A DNA stretch of 64,000 bases from Devosia yakushimensis (GTDB lineage Bacteria > Pseudomonadota > Alphaproteobacteria > Rhizobiales > Devosiaceae), in assembly GCF_030159855.1 (NCBI RefSeq), contig NZ_BSNG01000001.1, positions 2,046,001 through 2,110,000 of the forward strand, read 5' to 3'. The translations under genes were made by a program, and so were the position numbers. The notes under the pieces are model-generated. The model saw only the letters and a program-made list of their open reading frames with translations, ran no database searches and had not been told where the DNA came from. Shown piece by piece: positions 51,486-60,198 of the stretch. How positions within the stretch are numbered: position 1 is the stretch's first letter; each line of letters opens with the position of its first letter.

Positions 51486-52187
51486 ATGAGTGCCCTTTCT
51501 ATCCGCAACCTCTCCAAGACCTTCACCATGCATCTGCGCGACGGGGTCGTCCTGCCGGTAGTGGAAAATGTCGAATTCGACGTCCATGCCGGCGAATGCG
51601 TGGTGCTGGGCGGCCCGTCCGGGGCGGGCAAGAGCTCCGTTCTCAAGATGGTCTACGGCAATTACGGCGTCGATAGCGGCTCGATCCTGCTGGCCCATGA
51701 TGGCGCCGAAATCGACCTGGCAAAAGCCGATCCGCGGCTGGTGCTGACGCTGCGGCGTGACACCATCGCCTATGTCAGCCAGTTCCTGCGCACGGTGCCG
51801 CGCGTATCGGCGCTCGATGTCGTGGCCGAGCCCCTGGTGATCCGGGGCACGGACAAGGCCGAGGCGGTGGAGCGGGCCAAGGCCTTGCTGGCGCAGCTCA
51901 ACCTGCCCGAGCGGCTGTGGTCCCTGCCCCCGGCGACCTTTTCGGGCGGCGAGCAGCAGCGCGTCAACATCGCCCGCGGCTTCATAACCGACCACAAGGT
52001 GCTGTTGCTGGACGAGCCGACCGCATCGCTGGACGCGACTAACAGGGCCGTGGTCGTTGAGATGATCGCCCGGAAAAAGGCCGCCGGCACGGCCCTGTTG
52101 GGTATTTTCCACGATGAGGATGTGCGCAACCAGGTAGCGGACCGCATCGTCGACGTCACCGCTTTTGCTCCGAGGATTGCAGCATGA
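51486..52187 (+). CDS. phnL: C-P lyase ATP-binding subunit PhnL
   Basis: PhnL is the second ABC-type ATPase of the system. The 233-residue protein has Walker A LGGPSGAGKSSVLKMVYGNY near 38, signature ATFSGGEQQRVNIARGFI and Walker B VLLLDEPTASLDA, with the H-loop LLGIFHDEDVRNQ. ATG 51486 starts two bases after the phnK stop. It overlaps the following acyltransferase gene by ATGA. Confidence 0.94.
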   Translation: MSALSIRNLSKTFTMHLRDGVVLPVVENVEFDVHAGECVVLGGPSGAGKSSVLKMVYGNYGVDSGSILLAHDGAEIDLAKADPRLVLTLRRDTIAYVSQFLRTVPRVSALDVVAEPLVIRGTDKAEAVERAKALLAQLNLPERLWSLPPATFSGGEQQRVNIARGFITDHKVLLLDEPTASLDATNRAVVVEMIARKKAAGTALLGIFHDEDVRNQVADRIVDVTAFAPRIAA

Positions 52188-52813
52188 CCAAGCTGGGTAT
52201 CGAACCCCATATCCACGCCACGGCCCATGTGCGGGAATCCACGCTGGGCCGCTATACCGAGGTGGGCGCGGGCTGCACCTTGTCCCATTCCACGCTGGGC
52301 GATTATTCCTACTGCGTCAGCAATACCCAGATCGCCTATAGCGATATCGGCAAATTCGCCAATATCGCGGCCCATGTGCGCATCTATGCCAGCATGCACC
52401 CGATGGAGCGGGCGTCCCTGCACCACTTCACCTATCGCTCGGCCTGGTATTTCGAGGGCGAAGAGGACGACCAGGATTTCTTCGACTGGCGGGCGGGCAG
52501 CCGCATCACCATCGGCCACGACACCTGGATCGGGCATGGTGCCGTGATCATGCCAGGCGTCAAAATCGGCAATGGCGCGATCATCGGCTCCAATGCCGTG
52601 GTGACCAAGGACGTGGCCGACTTCGCCATTGCCGTCGGCGTGCCGGCGCGGACGATCAGGCAGCGGTTCAGCGATGATGTGGCTGGGCGGCTGGACCGGC
52701 TGGCGTGGTGGGACTGGGACCACGAACGGCTGCACCAGGCGCTACCGGATTTCCGCAAGCTGGGTGCGGAAGGGTTCTTGGAGAAGTATGAGGGGGCTTG
52801 GGCCCTATCATAA
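52184..52813 (+). CDS. Phosphonate-operon hexapeptide-repeat acyltransferase
   Basis: The 209-residue protein is a left-handed beta-helix transferase of the group found in alphaproteobacterial phn operons (phn_thr-fam). Hexapeptide repeats are visible, such as IAYSDIGKFANIAAHVRI and IGHDTWIGHGAVIMPGVKIG. Residues HHFTYRSAWYFEGEEDDQ near 85-105 resemble the CatB/xenobiotic acetyltransferase loop. It may acetylate aminoalkylphosphonates, like PhnO in E. coli, but that is inference. It closes the operon, followed by repeats. Confidence 0.9.
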   Translation: MTKLGIEPHIHATAHVRESTLGRYTEVGAGCTLSHSTLGDYSYCVSNTQIAYSDIGKFANIAAHVRIYASMHPMERASLHHFTYRSAWYFEGEEDDQDFFDWRAGSRITIGHDTWIGHGAVIMPGVKIGNGAIIGSNAVVTKDVADFAIAVGVPARTIRQRFSDDVAGRLDRLAWWDWDHERLHQALPDFRKLGAEGFLEKYEGAWALS

Positions 52814-52818
52814 TCACC

Positions 52819-52926
52819 GGGTCATTCCGGCGTAGGCCGGAATCCATGCTGAAGACCATCAGCCACATCCAATGTTTGGATAGCCTTCAGCATGGATCCC
52901 GGCCTTCGCCGGGATGACGTTGTGGG
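52819..52926. repeat. Dispersed repeat family B, diverged copy 4
   Basis: GGTCATTCCGGCGTAGGCCG and ATCCATGCTGAAG face CTTCAGCATGGATCCCGG and GCCGGGATGACGTTGTGG. The stem reads CCGG where other copies read CCCGC, and the loop between is longer. Confidence 0.75.
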
Positions 52927-52970
52927 TAAAACGGTATTGTGCCCAAAAGTCCGTTCACCCATTGCCTCTC

Positions 52971-53042
52971 CCTCGGGCTCGACCCGAGGGCCACTCGCCA
53001 CTTGTGCCGGGCTGAGAAAGGCCCTCCGGTCAAGCCCGAGGG
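52971..53042. repeat. Dispersed repeat family C, copy 2
   Basis: CCTCGGGCTCGACCCGAGGG faces CCCTCCGGTCAAGCCCGAGG, the same layout as at 16155-16226, and is followed by the same GGCGATTGTGG tail. Confidence 0.78.
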
Positions 53043-53131
53043 AGGCGATTGTGGGGTGGGAGCAATCGAAACACTCGCCAGCGTCGAGAGGGACAGATCG
53101 AGCCTGCATCTCGCTACACCCGCCGCATCAG

Positions 53132-53168
53132 CACCTCCCCCTTGATGGGGGGAGGCTGGGAGGGGGTG
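53132..53168. repeat. Dispersed repeat family A, partial copy
   Basis: ACCTCCCCCTTGATGGGGGG continues into AGGCTGGGAGGGGGTG, the reverse form of the AGCCTCCCCC module with a hairpin CCTCCCCC/GGGGGGAGG. Confidence 0.7.
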
Positions 53169-53189
53169 TTGAGAGCCCCTACCCTCGGT

Positions 53190-54101
53190 TTACTGCGCAG
53201 CGATGGCCTCAGCCCCCGACAACCCCGCCAATTTCCGCGCCCGTTCAAGGCAGGCAGCCTGCTCATTGCGGTAGCGGTGGCCGATTTCCATCATCAGCAC
53301 CGTGTCGGGCAGGAAATCGAGTTCAGCGAAGATGCTGTCCCAGTCGATATCGCCCCAGCCCAGCGGCATGTGCAGGTCGCCAATGCCCATGGCCGTATTT
53401 TCCTGCGGGAAGAAGGCCTTGTAGAAGCCCTGGGGGCGGCCGAAGCTGTCATGGACATGCAGATGCCCGGTGACCGGGGCCATGGCCGCGATCTGCTCGC
53501 GGAAATTGAGGCCCTTATAGGTGCTTTCGATATAGGCATGGCTGAAGTCGATCAGCGCCACCACATTGGGGTGGTTCACCGCCTTGACGGTCTCGGCGAC
53601 CTCGGCCGGCGTCTGGCGATATTGGCCGGGCTCGGTGGTGAAGATGTTTTCGAGCGCGATACGCACATTGTAGGGACGGGCGAAGTCGGCCAGTTCGGTC
53701 AGGGCTTCGCGCTCGCGCTGGTCGGCGCCGGCACGCTCGGCAAGCTGGTCGGCGCGCAGGGCGCCGCCATGCTGCACCAGAATGCCCGAGCCGACACGGT
53801 CACAGAGCTGCACCAGCGCCTTGGCGGCGTCGAGCTGATAACGCTGGGTGGCCGGGTCCATGAAATTGGACGAGACCAGGCCGTGCACGGTGTAGCGGAA
53901 GTCGAACTGCTTGGTGAGGGAAACGAGCCGCTCGGCCCGTTCCTCGATGATGCGGCCGCCGCTGATCAGATCGATGGCGGTCAGGGCCAGCTCGACAGTG
54001 TCGACGCCCATATCGGCGAGGCGGCGCAGATCGGCTTCGAGGCTATCGAGTTCGCCGTCGGTGGAGCCGGAATTGAACCCGGTCGCGGTAATGTTGCTCA
54101 T
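53190..54101 (-). CDS. Sugar phosphate isomerase/epimerase family protein
   Basis: From ATG 54101 (SNITATGFNSGSTDGELDSL) the protein has 303 residues and an AP-endonuclease-2/xylose-isomerase-like TIM barrel. Candidate metal ligands are Glu in VRIALENIF near 166, Asp-His in VALIDFSHAYIE near 203, His in GHLHVHDSFG near 235 and Glu in VLMMEIGHRY near 277. It is the last gene of the sugar ABC transporter operon, 16 bp after the ATPase gene, so it probably isomerises the imported sugar or its phosphate. Confidence 0.85.
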   Translation of the reverse strand: MSNITATGFNSGSTDGELDSLEADLRRLADMGVDTVELALTAIDLISGGRIIEERAERLVSLTKQFDFRYTVHGLVSSNFMDPATQRYQLDAAKALVQLCDRVGSGILVQHGGALRADQLAERAGADQREREALTELADFARPYNVRIALENIFTTEPGQYRQTPAEVAETVKAVNHPNVVALIDFSHAYIESTYKGLNFREQIAAMAPVTGHLHVHDSFGRPQGFYKAFFPQENTAMGIGDLHMPLGWGDIDWDSIFAELDFLPDTVLMMEIGHRYRNEQAACLERARKLAGLSGAEAIAAQ

Positions 54102-54117
54102 GTCAGTCTCCGTTGGT

Positions 54118-55233
54118 TCAGGCGGTCGCGAATTGGTCATTGGCGGCGTGCTGGCCGGGGCGCGTCTCGATGCGGCGGCCAGTGGTATTGTCGAAGAGAT
54201 GCAGGTCGGCTTCGGCAAGCGCGAAATGCACCGGCATGCCAGTGCCAAGCGCGTCAGTGCCATTGTCGACCGCAACGATACGGCTGCCTTCGGTATCGGC
54301 ATAGATGAGGCGGGCGGCGCCCAGCTCTTCGATATAGTCGACGACGGCGGGGAGAGCTCCCTTGGTGCCGGCGGCGACGCGGCGGACCGATTCAGGACGC
54401 ACGCCCAATGCGACATCGCGGCTGGTTACGTGGCCGGCAATGGCAGGCAGGTGGATCATGCCGCCCTTGCCGTGGCGGAAATTGCCGTCTTCGCCGAACC
54501 AGCCATTGATGAGGTTCATGGCCGGCGAGCCGATGAAATCGGCGACGAAGCGGCTGGCGGGATGGTGATAGACCTCCGAGGGCTTGCCGATCTGCTCGAC
54601 CACGCCCGAATTCATGATGATCAGCCGGTCGGCCAGGGTCATGGCCTCGGTCTGGTCATGCGTCACGAAAACCGAGGTGACGCCGAGGCTGCGATGCAGG
54701 TTGCGCACTTCGGCGCGCATGGCCACGCGCAGCTTGGCATCGAGGTTGGAGAAGGGTTCGTCGAACAGGAACACCTTGGGCTCGCGCACCATGGCACGGG
54801 CCATGGCGACGCGCTGGCGCTGGCCACCGGAGAGCTCGCCAGGACGGCGGTCCAGATAGGGCTCCAGGCTCACCGATTTGGCGACCTTCATGACCCGCTC
54901 TTCCCGCGCGGCCTTGGGCATTTTGGCGACCTTGAGCGAATAGCCGATATTCTGGCGCACCGTCATATGCGGGTAGAGCGCATAATTCTGGAACACCATG
55001 GCGCAGCCGCGCTCACGCGGTTCGAGCTTGTTCACAACGCGGTCGCCGATGGCGATCTCGCCGCCGGAAATCTCTTCGAGCCCGGCAATCATGCGCAGCA
55101 ATGTCGACTTGCCGCAGCCCGATGGCCCGAGGATGACGACGAACTCACCCGCTTCGATCTCGGCATCGACGCCATGGATCACTTCGTTCTTCTGGTAGAC
55201 CTTCTTTACGGCCCTGATGGAAATTTGGGACAT
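54118..55233 (-). CDS. ugpC: Sugar ABC transporter ATP-binding protein (UgpC/MalK family)
   Basis: This 371-residue protein has Walker A LGPSGCGKSTLLRMIAG near 37, signature ELSGGQRQRVAMARAMV near 133 and Walker B VFLFDEPFSNLDA, plus a C-terminal OB-type regulatory domain of about 130 residues (RDVALGVRPESVRR), the MalK/UgpC layout. ATG 55233 gives MSQISIRAVKKVYQK. It follows the permease gene by 14 bp. The symbol reflects family only; the substrate need not be glycerol-3-phosphate. Confidence 0.9.
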   Translation of the reverse strand: MSQISIRAVKKVYQKNEVIHGVDAEIEAGEFVVILGPSGCGKSTLLRMIAGLEEISGGEIAIGDRVVNKLEPRERGCAMVFQNYALYPHMTVRQNIGYSLKVAKMPKAAREERVMKVAKSVSLEPYLDRRPGELSGGQRQRVAMARAMVREPKVFLFDEPFSNLDAKLRVAMRAEVRNLHRSLGVTSVFVTHDQTEAMTLADRLIIMNSGVVEQIGKPSEVYHHPASRFVADFIGSPAMNLINGWFGEDGNFRHGKGGMIHLPAIAGHVTSRDVALGVRPESVRRVAAGTKGALPAVVDYIEELGAARLIYADTEGSRIVAVDNGTDALGTGMPVHFALAEADLHLFDNTTGRRIETRPGQHAANDQFATA

Positions 55234-55247
55234 AGGCTTGTCTCCGA

Positions 55248-56165
55248 TCACTTGTCGCGGGAAATGAGGCCACGCACGAACCAGCGCTGCATGAAGGCAA
55301 CGACCAGGAGCGGGGGCAGCATGATGATGAGGGCGCCGGCCATGGTGACGTTCCAGTCCGGCGTACCGTTCATGTTGGGGATGAGGGCCTTGAGCTGCAT
55401 GACCACGGTGCCGAAATTGGCGCGGTCGGTAGTGATGAGCAGCGGCCAGAGATAGGAGTTCCAGCTGCCCACGAACATGATGGTGGCGAGCGCCAGCATA
55501 TTGGTGCGCGACAGCGGGATCAGCACGTCCCAGAAAAACTCCATGGCGCTGGCGCCATCCATCTTGCTGGCTTCTGCCAGCTCGTCCGGAATGGTCATGA
55601 AGAACTGGCGGTAGAGGAAGGTGCCGGTCGCAGTAGCCACAAGCGGCAGGATGAGGCCGGCATGGGAATTGAGCAGGTTCCAGTTGAGCGCGATCTGGAT
55701 GCCCGAGAGCTGCTGCACCAGCCAGGTGATGCCGAAAGTGTCGAGGATGACCTGGAACGGCAGCAGGGCATTGGCGGCGATGGAATAGGTCGGCACGATA
55801 CGCACTTCGAGCGGCAGCATCAGCGTGATGAAGATCAGCCAGAAGCAGATCATGCGCGCCTTGAAGTTGAAGAACACGATGGCAAAAGCCGACATGGCCG
55901 CCAGCGTGATCTTGCCCACGGTCACCCCGATGGCGACGATGAAGCTGTTGACCATTTTGGGGCCGAGATCGGCACGGGCCCAGGCTTCCTGGAGATTGAT
56001 CCAGAGCTGGTCGCTCGGCAGCAAGCTGATCGGCACGCGGCTGACTTCCTGCAGGGACTGGCTGGCGGCCACGATGACGATCCAGAACGGCAGGACGACG
56101 ATGACGAGGCCGACAAGCATCGCGAAATAGGTGAGCGCGTCGAAGAATGGGGAGCGTTCGATCAT
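55248..56165 (-). CDS. Sugar ABC transporter permease (UgpE/MalG-like)
   Basis: The 305-residue protein has six membrane segments and the EAA loop DELAEASKMDGASAMEFFWDVLIPLSRTNMLAL near residues 190-225. The extended periplasmic loop LPSDQLWINLQEAWAR near 50-65 is typical of the MalG/UgpE group. It lies 10 bp after the partner permease in the same operon. Confidence 0.9.
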   Translation of the reverse strand: MIERSPFFDALTYFAMLVGLVIVVLPFWIVIVAASQSLQEVSRVPISLLPSDQLWINLQEAWARADLGPKMVNSFIVAIGVTVGKITLAAMSAFAIVFFNFKARMICFWLIFITLMLPLEVRIVPTYSIAANALLPFQVILDTFGITWLVQQLSGIQIALNWNLLNSHAGLILPLVATATGTFLYRQFFMTIPDELAEASKMDGASAMEFFWDVLIPLSRTNMLALATIMFVGSWNSYLWPLLITTDRANFGTVVMQLKALIPNMNGTPDWNVTMAGALIIMLPPLLVVAFMQRWFVRGLISRDK

Positions 56166-56175
56166 GAGCCGGTCC

Positions 56176-57060
56176 TCAATTGTAGTGAACGCGGCGTTCG
56201 ACCCATTTGAACTGGACGAACGTCAGGGAGATGACGAGGAGCATGAGGATGATCGACTGCGCCGCGGCGCCCGAGTAATCGAGCCCTTTGAAGCCATCGA
56301 TATAGATCTTGTAGACCATCACTTCGGTCTGCCCGATCGGGCCGCCTTCGGTCATGGTGTCGATGAGGCCGAAGCTGTCCGTGAAGCTCGAAATGATGTT
56401 CATGATGAGCAGGAAGAAGGCCGTTGGCGCGATCAGCGGCAGCTGCAAATCCATCATGCGCTGGAACGGACGGGCACCATCCATGGCGCCGGCTTCGCTC
56501 AGCGATTTGGGGATCATCTGCAGGGCAGCCAGGAAGAAGACGAAATTATAGCCGATGCCGAGCCAGGCGTGGCAGATGATGACCATGGCCAGGGCATGGG
56601 CGGCGTTGGTCGCAGGGTCCCAGATGCCGGGCCATATCGTGTTGATGCCGCCGATCAGCCCCGCCTCGGGCGAAAAGATGAAGCGGAAGGCGACGCCTGC
56701 CGCCGGAGCCGCAATGGCATAGGGCCAGATGAAGACTGACTGGAAGAGCTTGGTGCCCTTGAGCGCACGATCGACGAAACTGGCCAGGGTCAGCGCGACG
56801 AGCATGGACAAGCCAGTGGCGGCAAGGGCGTAGAACGCCGAGCGCAGCACGGTGGCCCAATAGCGGTTGTCGCGGAAAATATAGAGGAAATTGTCAAAGC
56901 CCGCCCAGGCATTGCCGCCGCCCCAGGGCTGTTCGAGCGTGAAGGCCCAATAGAGCGCCTGTGAGGTCGGCCAGTAGAAGAACACCAGCACCAGGATGAG
57001 TTGCGGGCCGATCAGCAGCCAGGGCAACACCTTGTTGCGGTATACCGCGCGTCGTTCCAT
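56176..57060 (-). CDS. Sugar ABC transporter permease (UgpA/MalF-like)
   Basis: The 294-residue protein has six membrane segments and the EAA motif KSLSEAGAMDGARPFQRMMDLQLPLIAPTAFFLL near 195-228. The N-terminal FYWPTSQALYWAFTLEQPWGG is typical of the UgpA subgroup. It lies 77 bp after the binding-protein gene across a strong hairpin, which would reduce expression relative to the binding protein. Confidence 0.9.
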   Translation of the reverse strand: MERRAVYRNKVLPWLLIGPQLILVLVFFYWPTSQALYWAFTLEQPWGGGNAWAGFDNFLYIFRDNRYWATVLRSAFYALAATGLSMLVALTLASFVDRALKGTKLFQSVFIWPYAIAAPAAGVAFRFIFSPEAGLIGGINTIWPGIWDPATNAAHALAMVIICHAWLGIGYNFVFFLAALQMIPKSLSEAGAMDGARPFQRMMDLQLPLIAPTAFFLLIMNIISSFTDSFGLIDTMTEGGPIGQTEVMVYKIYIDGFKGLDYSGAAAQSIILMLLVISLTFVQFKWVERRVHYN

Positions 57061-57092
57061 GGGGAGCGTATTCCTTGTTTGCTAAGCCGGAT

Positions 57093-57120
57093 ACGCCCGG
57101 GCGGTAAGCCGCCCGGGCGT
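57093..57120. terminator. Strong hairpin between binding protein and permease genes
   Basis: ACGCCCGGGCGG, loop TAAG, CCGCCCGGGCGT is a perfect 12-base stem. No T-run follows on the minus strand, so it is more likely an mRNA-stabilising or partial attenuation hairpin that raises binding-protein mRNA over permease mRNA. Confidence 0.75.
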
Positions 57121-57137
57121 CGTTTCGATCAGGACGA

Positions 57138-58475
57138 TCAGGGGAGCTGCTGACCCTTGTAGGTCTGCTCGAACTTGCGCAGGATTTCGTTCGAACGGGC
57201 AGCGGCTTCGTCGAGCGCGGTCTGCGGATCGACACCGTCAAAGATCACCGACTGCATGGCCTTGGCGACTTCCAGACGCACGGCGCCGAAATTGCCCAGG
57301 CGGATGCCGCGGCTGTTTTCGCCCGGCGGGGTATAGGTCAGCGATTCAATGGCCAGTTCGCGGCCCTTGTAGGGAGCAGCGTCGTAGAAGCCCGAAGACT
57401 TCATCGAGTCAAAGCCCGAATTGGTAACCGGGATGTAGCCGGTATTGGTCGACCACCACAGGGCCTGTTCCGGGGTCGCGATGAAGTTGTAGAACGCAGC
57501 GGCGCCCTTGTATTCTTCTTCCGACTTGCCCTTGAGGGTCCACAGAGCTGCGCCACCAACGACGGAATTCTGACGCTCGGTACCTTCCCAGATGGGGAGC
57601 ATGGCGACTTCCCAATGCACGCCTTCAGCGGCCTGCTTGGCGAAGCTGCCGTGGTCGGCGATCGAGGTCGAGGTGACCTGGCAATCGCCGGCGGTGAAGG
57701 CTTCGTTGGCGGTCTGGCCGGTGGCCTTGGACTTGTTGACGAACAGGCCTTCATCGAACATGCGCTTGTAGAAGGTCAGCTGATCGACAAACTTGCCCTG
57801 GTTGAAGGTGACTTCGGCATTGAGGCCACCATAGCCGTTGCCAAGCGTGGCGACGGGCTGGTTGTGGATGACCATGAACTGTTCCCACCACTGCCAGGTG
57901 CCGGCCGGGTCCATGCCTACGGGGCAATCGTAACCGGCTTCCTTCATCTTGCGGGCAACGTCTTCGACCTGTTCCCAGGTGGTCGGCAGACCTTCGAAGC
58001 CAACGGCCTTGAGGGCGTCGGTGTTGTAATAGATCATTGCCGTCGAGGAGTTGAACGGCATGGCCAGCATTTCGCCCTTGGAATTGGCGAAGTACGAAGC
58101 GATACCCGAGAAATAGTTATCCCACTGGATCTCGTAGCCGTTCTGCTCCATCAGCTCGCGAACCGGCAGGAAAGCGCCGGAGAGCATCAGGTCGACAACG
58201 CCGCCATCGGAAATCTGGGTGATGGTCGGCTGCTTGTTGGCGCGGAAGGCCGCAATGGTGTTCTGCAGGTTGTTTTCGTAGTTTTCCTGGCTCACGCAGA
58301 CGATTTCATAATCGGCCTGCGACGCATTGAAGGCCTTGCAGACGTCTTGCACGCGTTCGCCAAGGTCACCGCTCAGGCCATACCAGAATTCGAATTTGGT
58401 CGCGGCAGAAGCTGGCGCTGCGGCGGTAAGCGCGCTTGCGGCCAGAGCTGCACCGAACAGCCATTTGCTTGTCAT
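57138..58475 (-). CDS. Sugar ABC transporter substrate-binding protein (UgpB-like)
   Basis: From ATG 58475 (TSKWLFGAALAASALTAAAPASAA signal peptide, CGGAGA upstream) the protein has 445 residues and a type 1 extracellular-binding fold. The segment VEDVARKMKEAGYDCPVGMDPAGTWQWWEQF near 155-185 resembles UgpB ligand-site sequence. It is the first gene of the UgpBAEC-type operon. The ligand could be glycerol-3-phosphate, a glycerophosphodiester or a sugar; the downstream isomerase favours a sugar. Confidence 0.88.
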   Translation of the reverse strand: MTSKWLFGAALAASALTAAAPASAATKFEFWYGLSGDLGERVQDVCKAFNASQADYEIVCVSQENYENNLQNTIAAFRANKQPTITQISDGGVVDLMLSGAFLPVRELMEQNGYEIQWDNYFSGIASYFANSKGEMLAMPFNSSTAMIYYNTDALKAVGFEGLPTTWEQVEDVARKMKEAGYDCPVGMDPAGTWQWWEQFMVIHNQPVATLGNGYGGLNAEVTFNQGKFVDQLTFYKRMFDEGLFVNKSKATGQTANEAFTAGDCQVTSTSIADHGSFAKQAAEGVHWEVAMLPIWEGTERQNSVVGGAALWTLKGKSEEEYKGAAAFYNFIATPEQALWWSTNTGYIPVTNSGFDSMKSSGFYDAAPYKGRELAIESLTYTPPGENSRGIRLGNFGAVRLEVAKAMQSVIFDGVDPQTALDEAAARSNEILRKFEQTYKGQQLP

Positions 58476-58614
58476 TTGGGAGTCTCCGGGAATGGGTTGC
58501 GCTCGTGAAAGCGGCGCGACTCCTAGACTCGGTGGTTGACGGAATGACTGCGTTGCGGTGACGGTACGGTGACATTGCACAGCTGTGCGACGGATGAGGG
58601 AAGTTTCCTCGGGA

Positions 58615-58725
58615 TACCCCCTCCTAGCCTCCCCCTATTAGGGGGAGGGACCGCCCAGCGGCTAAAACTCGATCCAGTTTCAAAAGTGGAGAAATCCCTC
58701 CCCCAGGGGAGGCTAGGAGGGGGTA
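58615..58725. repeat. Complete family A element with 20-bp terminal inverted repeats
   Basis: TACCCCCTCCTAGCCTCCCC at 58615-58634 is exactly inverted at 58706-58725, enclosing 71 bases with inner AGGGGGAGGGA and TCCCTCCCCC modules. The 111-bp unit looks like a small non-autonomous mobile repeat (MITE-like). Partial copies lie at 16041 and 53132. Confidence 0.82.
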
Positions 58726-58751
58726 ACCACGGCAGCCAGTCCCTGCCCCAA

Positions 58752-58835
58752 CGTCATTCCCGCGCAGGCGGGAATCCATTCTTCTCGTGTCATCGAGGCA
58801 GGAAAGAATAGATTCCCGCCTGCGCGGGAATGACG
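58752..58835. repeat. Dispersed repeat family B, copy 3
   Basis: CGTCATTCCCGCGCAGGCGG, GAATCCATTCTTCT, then the mirror TAGATTCCCGCCTGCGCGGG AATGACG, matching copies 1 and 2. Confidence 0.83.
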
Positions 58836-58850
58836 CTGTGGATGGCTGAG

Positions 58851-58962
58851 ACCTCATGGTGAGCTTGTCGAACCACGAGGTCGAGCGAGTGGAGGCAGGC
58901 GTGCCACGACCTCGTCCCCCGCCTTCGCGCGGGCAGGCCCTTCGGCAGGCTCAGGATGAGGT
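58851..58962. repeat. Dispersed repeat family D (CCTCATGGTGAGCTTGTCGA)
   Basis: ACCTCATGGTGAGCTTGTCG and ACCACGAGGTCG face CGACCTCGT and AGGCTCAGGATGAGGT, with an inner GCCTTCGCGCGGGC. The two ends pair imperfectly. The AGCTTGTCGAACCACGAGG wording is common in alphaproteobacterial intergenic repeats. No second copy is seen in the window. Confidence 0.65.
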
Positions 58963-58990
58963 CTAGTGGGGCCGATCGGTCCTACTGCCC

Positions 58991-60190
58991 TCAGTCAAAG
59001 AACCCCGCATCCTCTTCCTTCAGATACGGCTTTGCTGCCTTGGCGTCGATATCAAGCCCCAGCCCTGGCCCCGGTAGCAGATCGACCATGGAATTGTTGA
59101 CGATGCGGCCACTGGGCAGGCCCGTCACGATATCCTCCCACCACGGGTCGGACGCGCTGGGATATTCGAAGGCGATGTAATTGGCCGGTAGCGTAGCGCA
59201 GACATTGATGAGCGCACCCAGCCCCAGCAGTCCATTGGCCGTGCCGTGCGGGGCCATCATGATGGAATGCATATAGGCGTGCTCGGCCACCCATTTCAGC
59301 TCGGCAATGCCCCCGATATCGGCCGGATCGGGGCCAACGACGCGCACCGCCTGGGTTTCGATCAGTTCCTTGAAATTGTGGCGCAGATAGATCTGCTCGC
59401 CGGTATGGATGGGCGTCGAGGTAGACGTTGTCAGTTCGCGATAGGCCTGTGAATTGACCCACGGCACATAATCGCCGGTCAGCATGTCCTCCAGCCACAT
59501 CAGGTTGTATTTCTCCACCGCCTGGGCAAAGCGGATGGCGTCGGGCAGGAACCAGCCTGGGCCGCAATCGAGCGCCAGGCTCACCTTGTCGCCCAGCACT
59601 TCCTTCATGGCGATGACGCATTCGAGCATGTGGTTGAACGCGTGCTCGCTGATCTGCCCCTGGTCCATGGCGCCGTGATAGGCCGGCGGCTGGGTCACGC
59701 CATAGTGGAAGTCGTCCACGGTGCGCTTCATATTGGAGTGGAAGCTGATGCCCTGCTTGACCATGAAGAAATTCTCGGGCCGCTCCTTCATCCATTTGAC
59801 GTCGGCGGCATAGTCTTCCGGCTTGTCGCCGGTGCGCTTCTGACGGATCGAGCCGTTATAGACGCGCACCTTGTCGCGAACCTTGCCGCCGAGCAGCTTA
59901 TAGGCCGGAACGTTTGCCGCCTTGCCGGCAATGTCCCAAAGCGCATGCTCGATGGCGCTGACGGCCGCGCCATAGGGCTTGAAGCTGCCGCGCTGACGGA
60001 TTTTCAGCATGACGCGCTCGACGTCTGTGGGGTCCTCCCCAATCAGCGCCTCGCGGAAATGCAGCACCCAGGGTTTTAGGTAGGGCTTGGTGTATTCGAC
60101 TTCGCCCAGGCCGTAGAGACCTTCATCGGTGACGATGCGGACGATTGGATGTTTGCCAATGACGGCACAGCGCAGATCGGTGATTTTCAT
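58991..60190 (-). CDS. Mandelate racemase/muconate lactonizing (enolase superfamily) enzyme 1
   Basis: The 399-residue protein has an enolase-type cap and barrel. Candidate metal ligands are Asp in LALDCGPGW near 218, Glu in LMWLEDMLTG near 244 and Glu in IHTGEQIYL near 270. The catalytic His lies in MMAPHGTANG near 320 and Asp in DPADIGG near 293. This is the layout of sugar-acid dehydratases (His-Asp dyad type). ATG 60190 starts KITDLRCAVIGKHPIVRI. It sits in a unit with a NIPSNAP protein, a second enolase-superfamily gene and an FCD regulator. Confidence 0.85.
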   Translation of the reverse strand: MKITDLRCAVIGKHPIVRIVTDEGLYGLGEVEYTKPYLKPWVLHFREALIGEDPTDVERVMLKIRQRGSFKPYGAAVSAIEHALWDIAGKAANVPAYKLLGGKVRDKVRVYNGSIRQKRTGDKPEDYAADVKWMKERPENFFMVKQGISFHSNMKRTVDDFHYGVTQPPAYHGAMDQGQISEHAFNHMLECVIAMKEVLGDKVSLALDCGPGWFLPDAIRFAQAVEKYNLMWLEDMLTGDYVPWVNSQAYRELTTSTSTPIHTGEQIYLRHNFKELIETQAVRVVGPDPADIGGIAELKWVAEHAYMHSIMMAPHGTANGLLGLGALINVCATLPANYIAFEYPSASDPWWEDIVTGLPSGRIVNNSMVDLLPGPGLGLDIDAKAAKPYLKEEDAGFFD

Positions 60191-60198
60191 GGGATTGC

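Noticed and set aside
53911..55455. 514-codon plus-strand frame opposite the isomerase and UgpC genes
   Set aside because: The minus-strand genes have full motifs and operon spacing; the plus frame is low-complexity.
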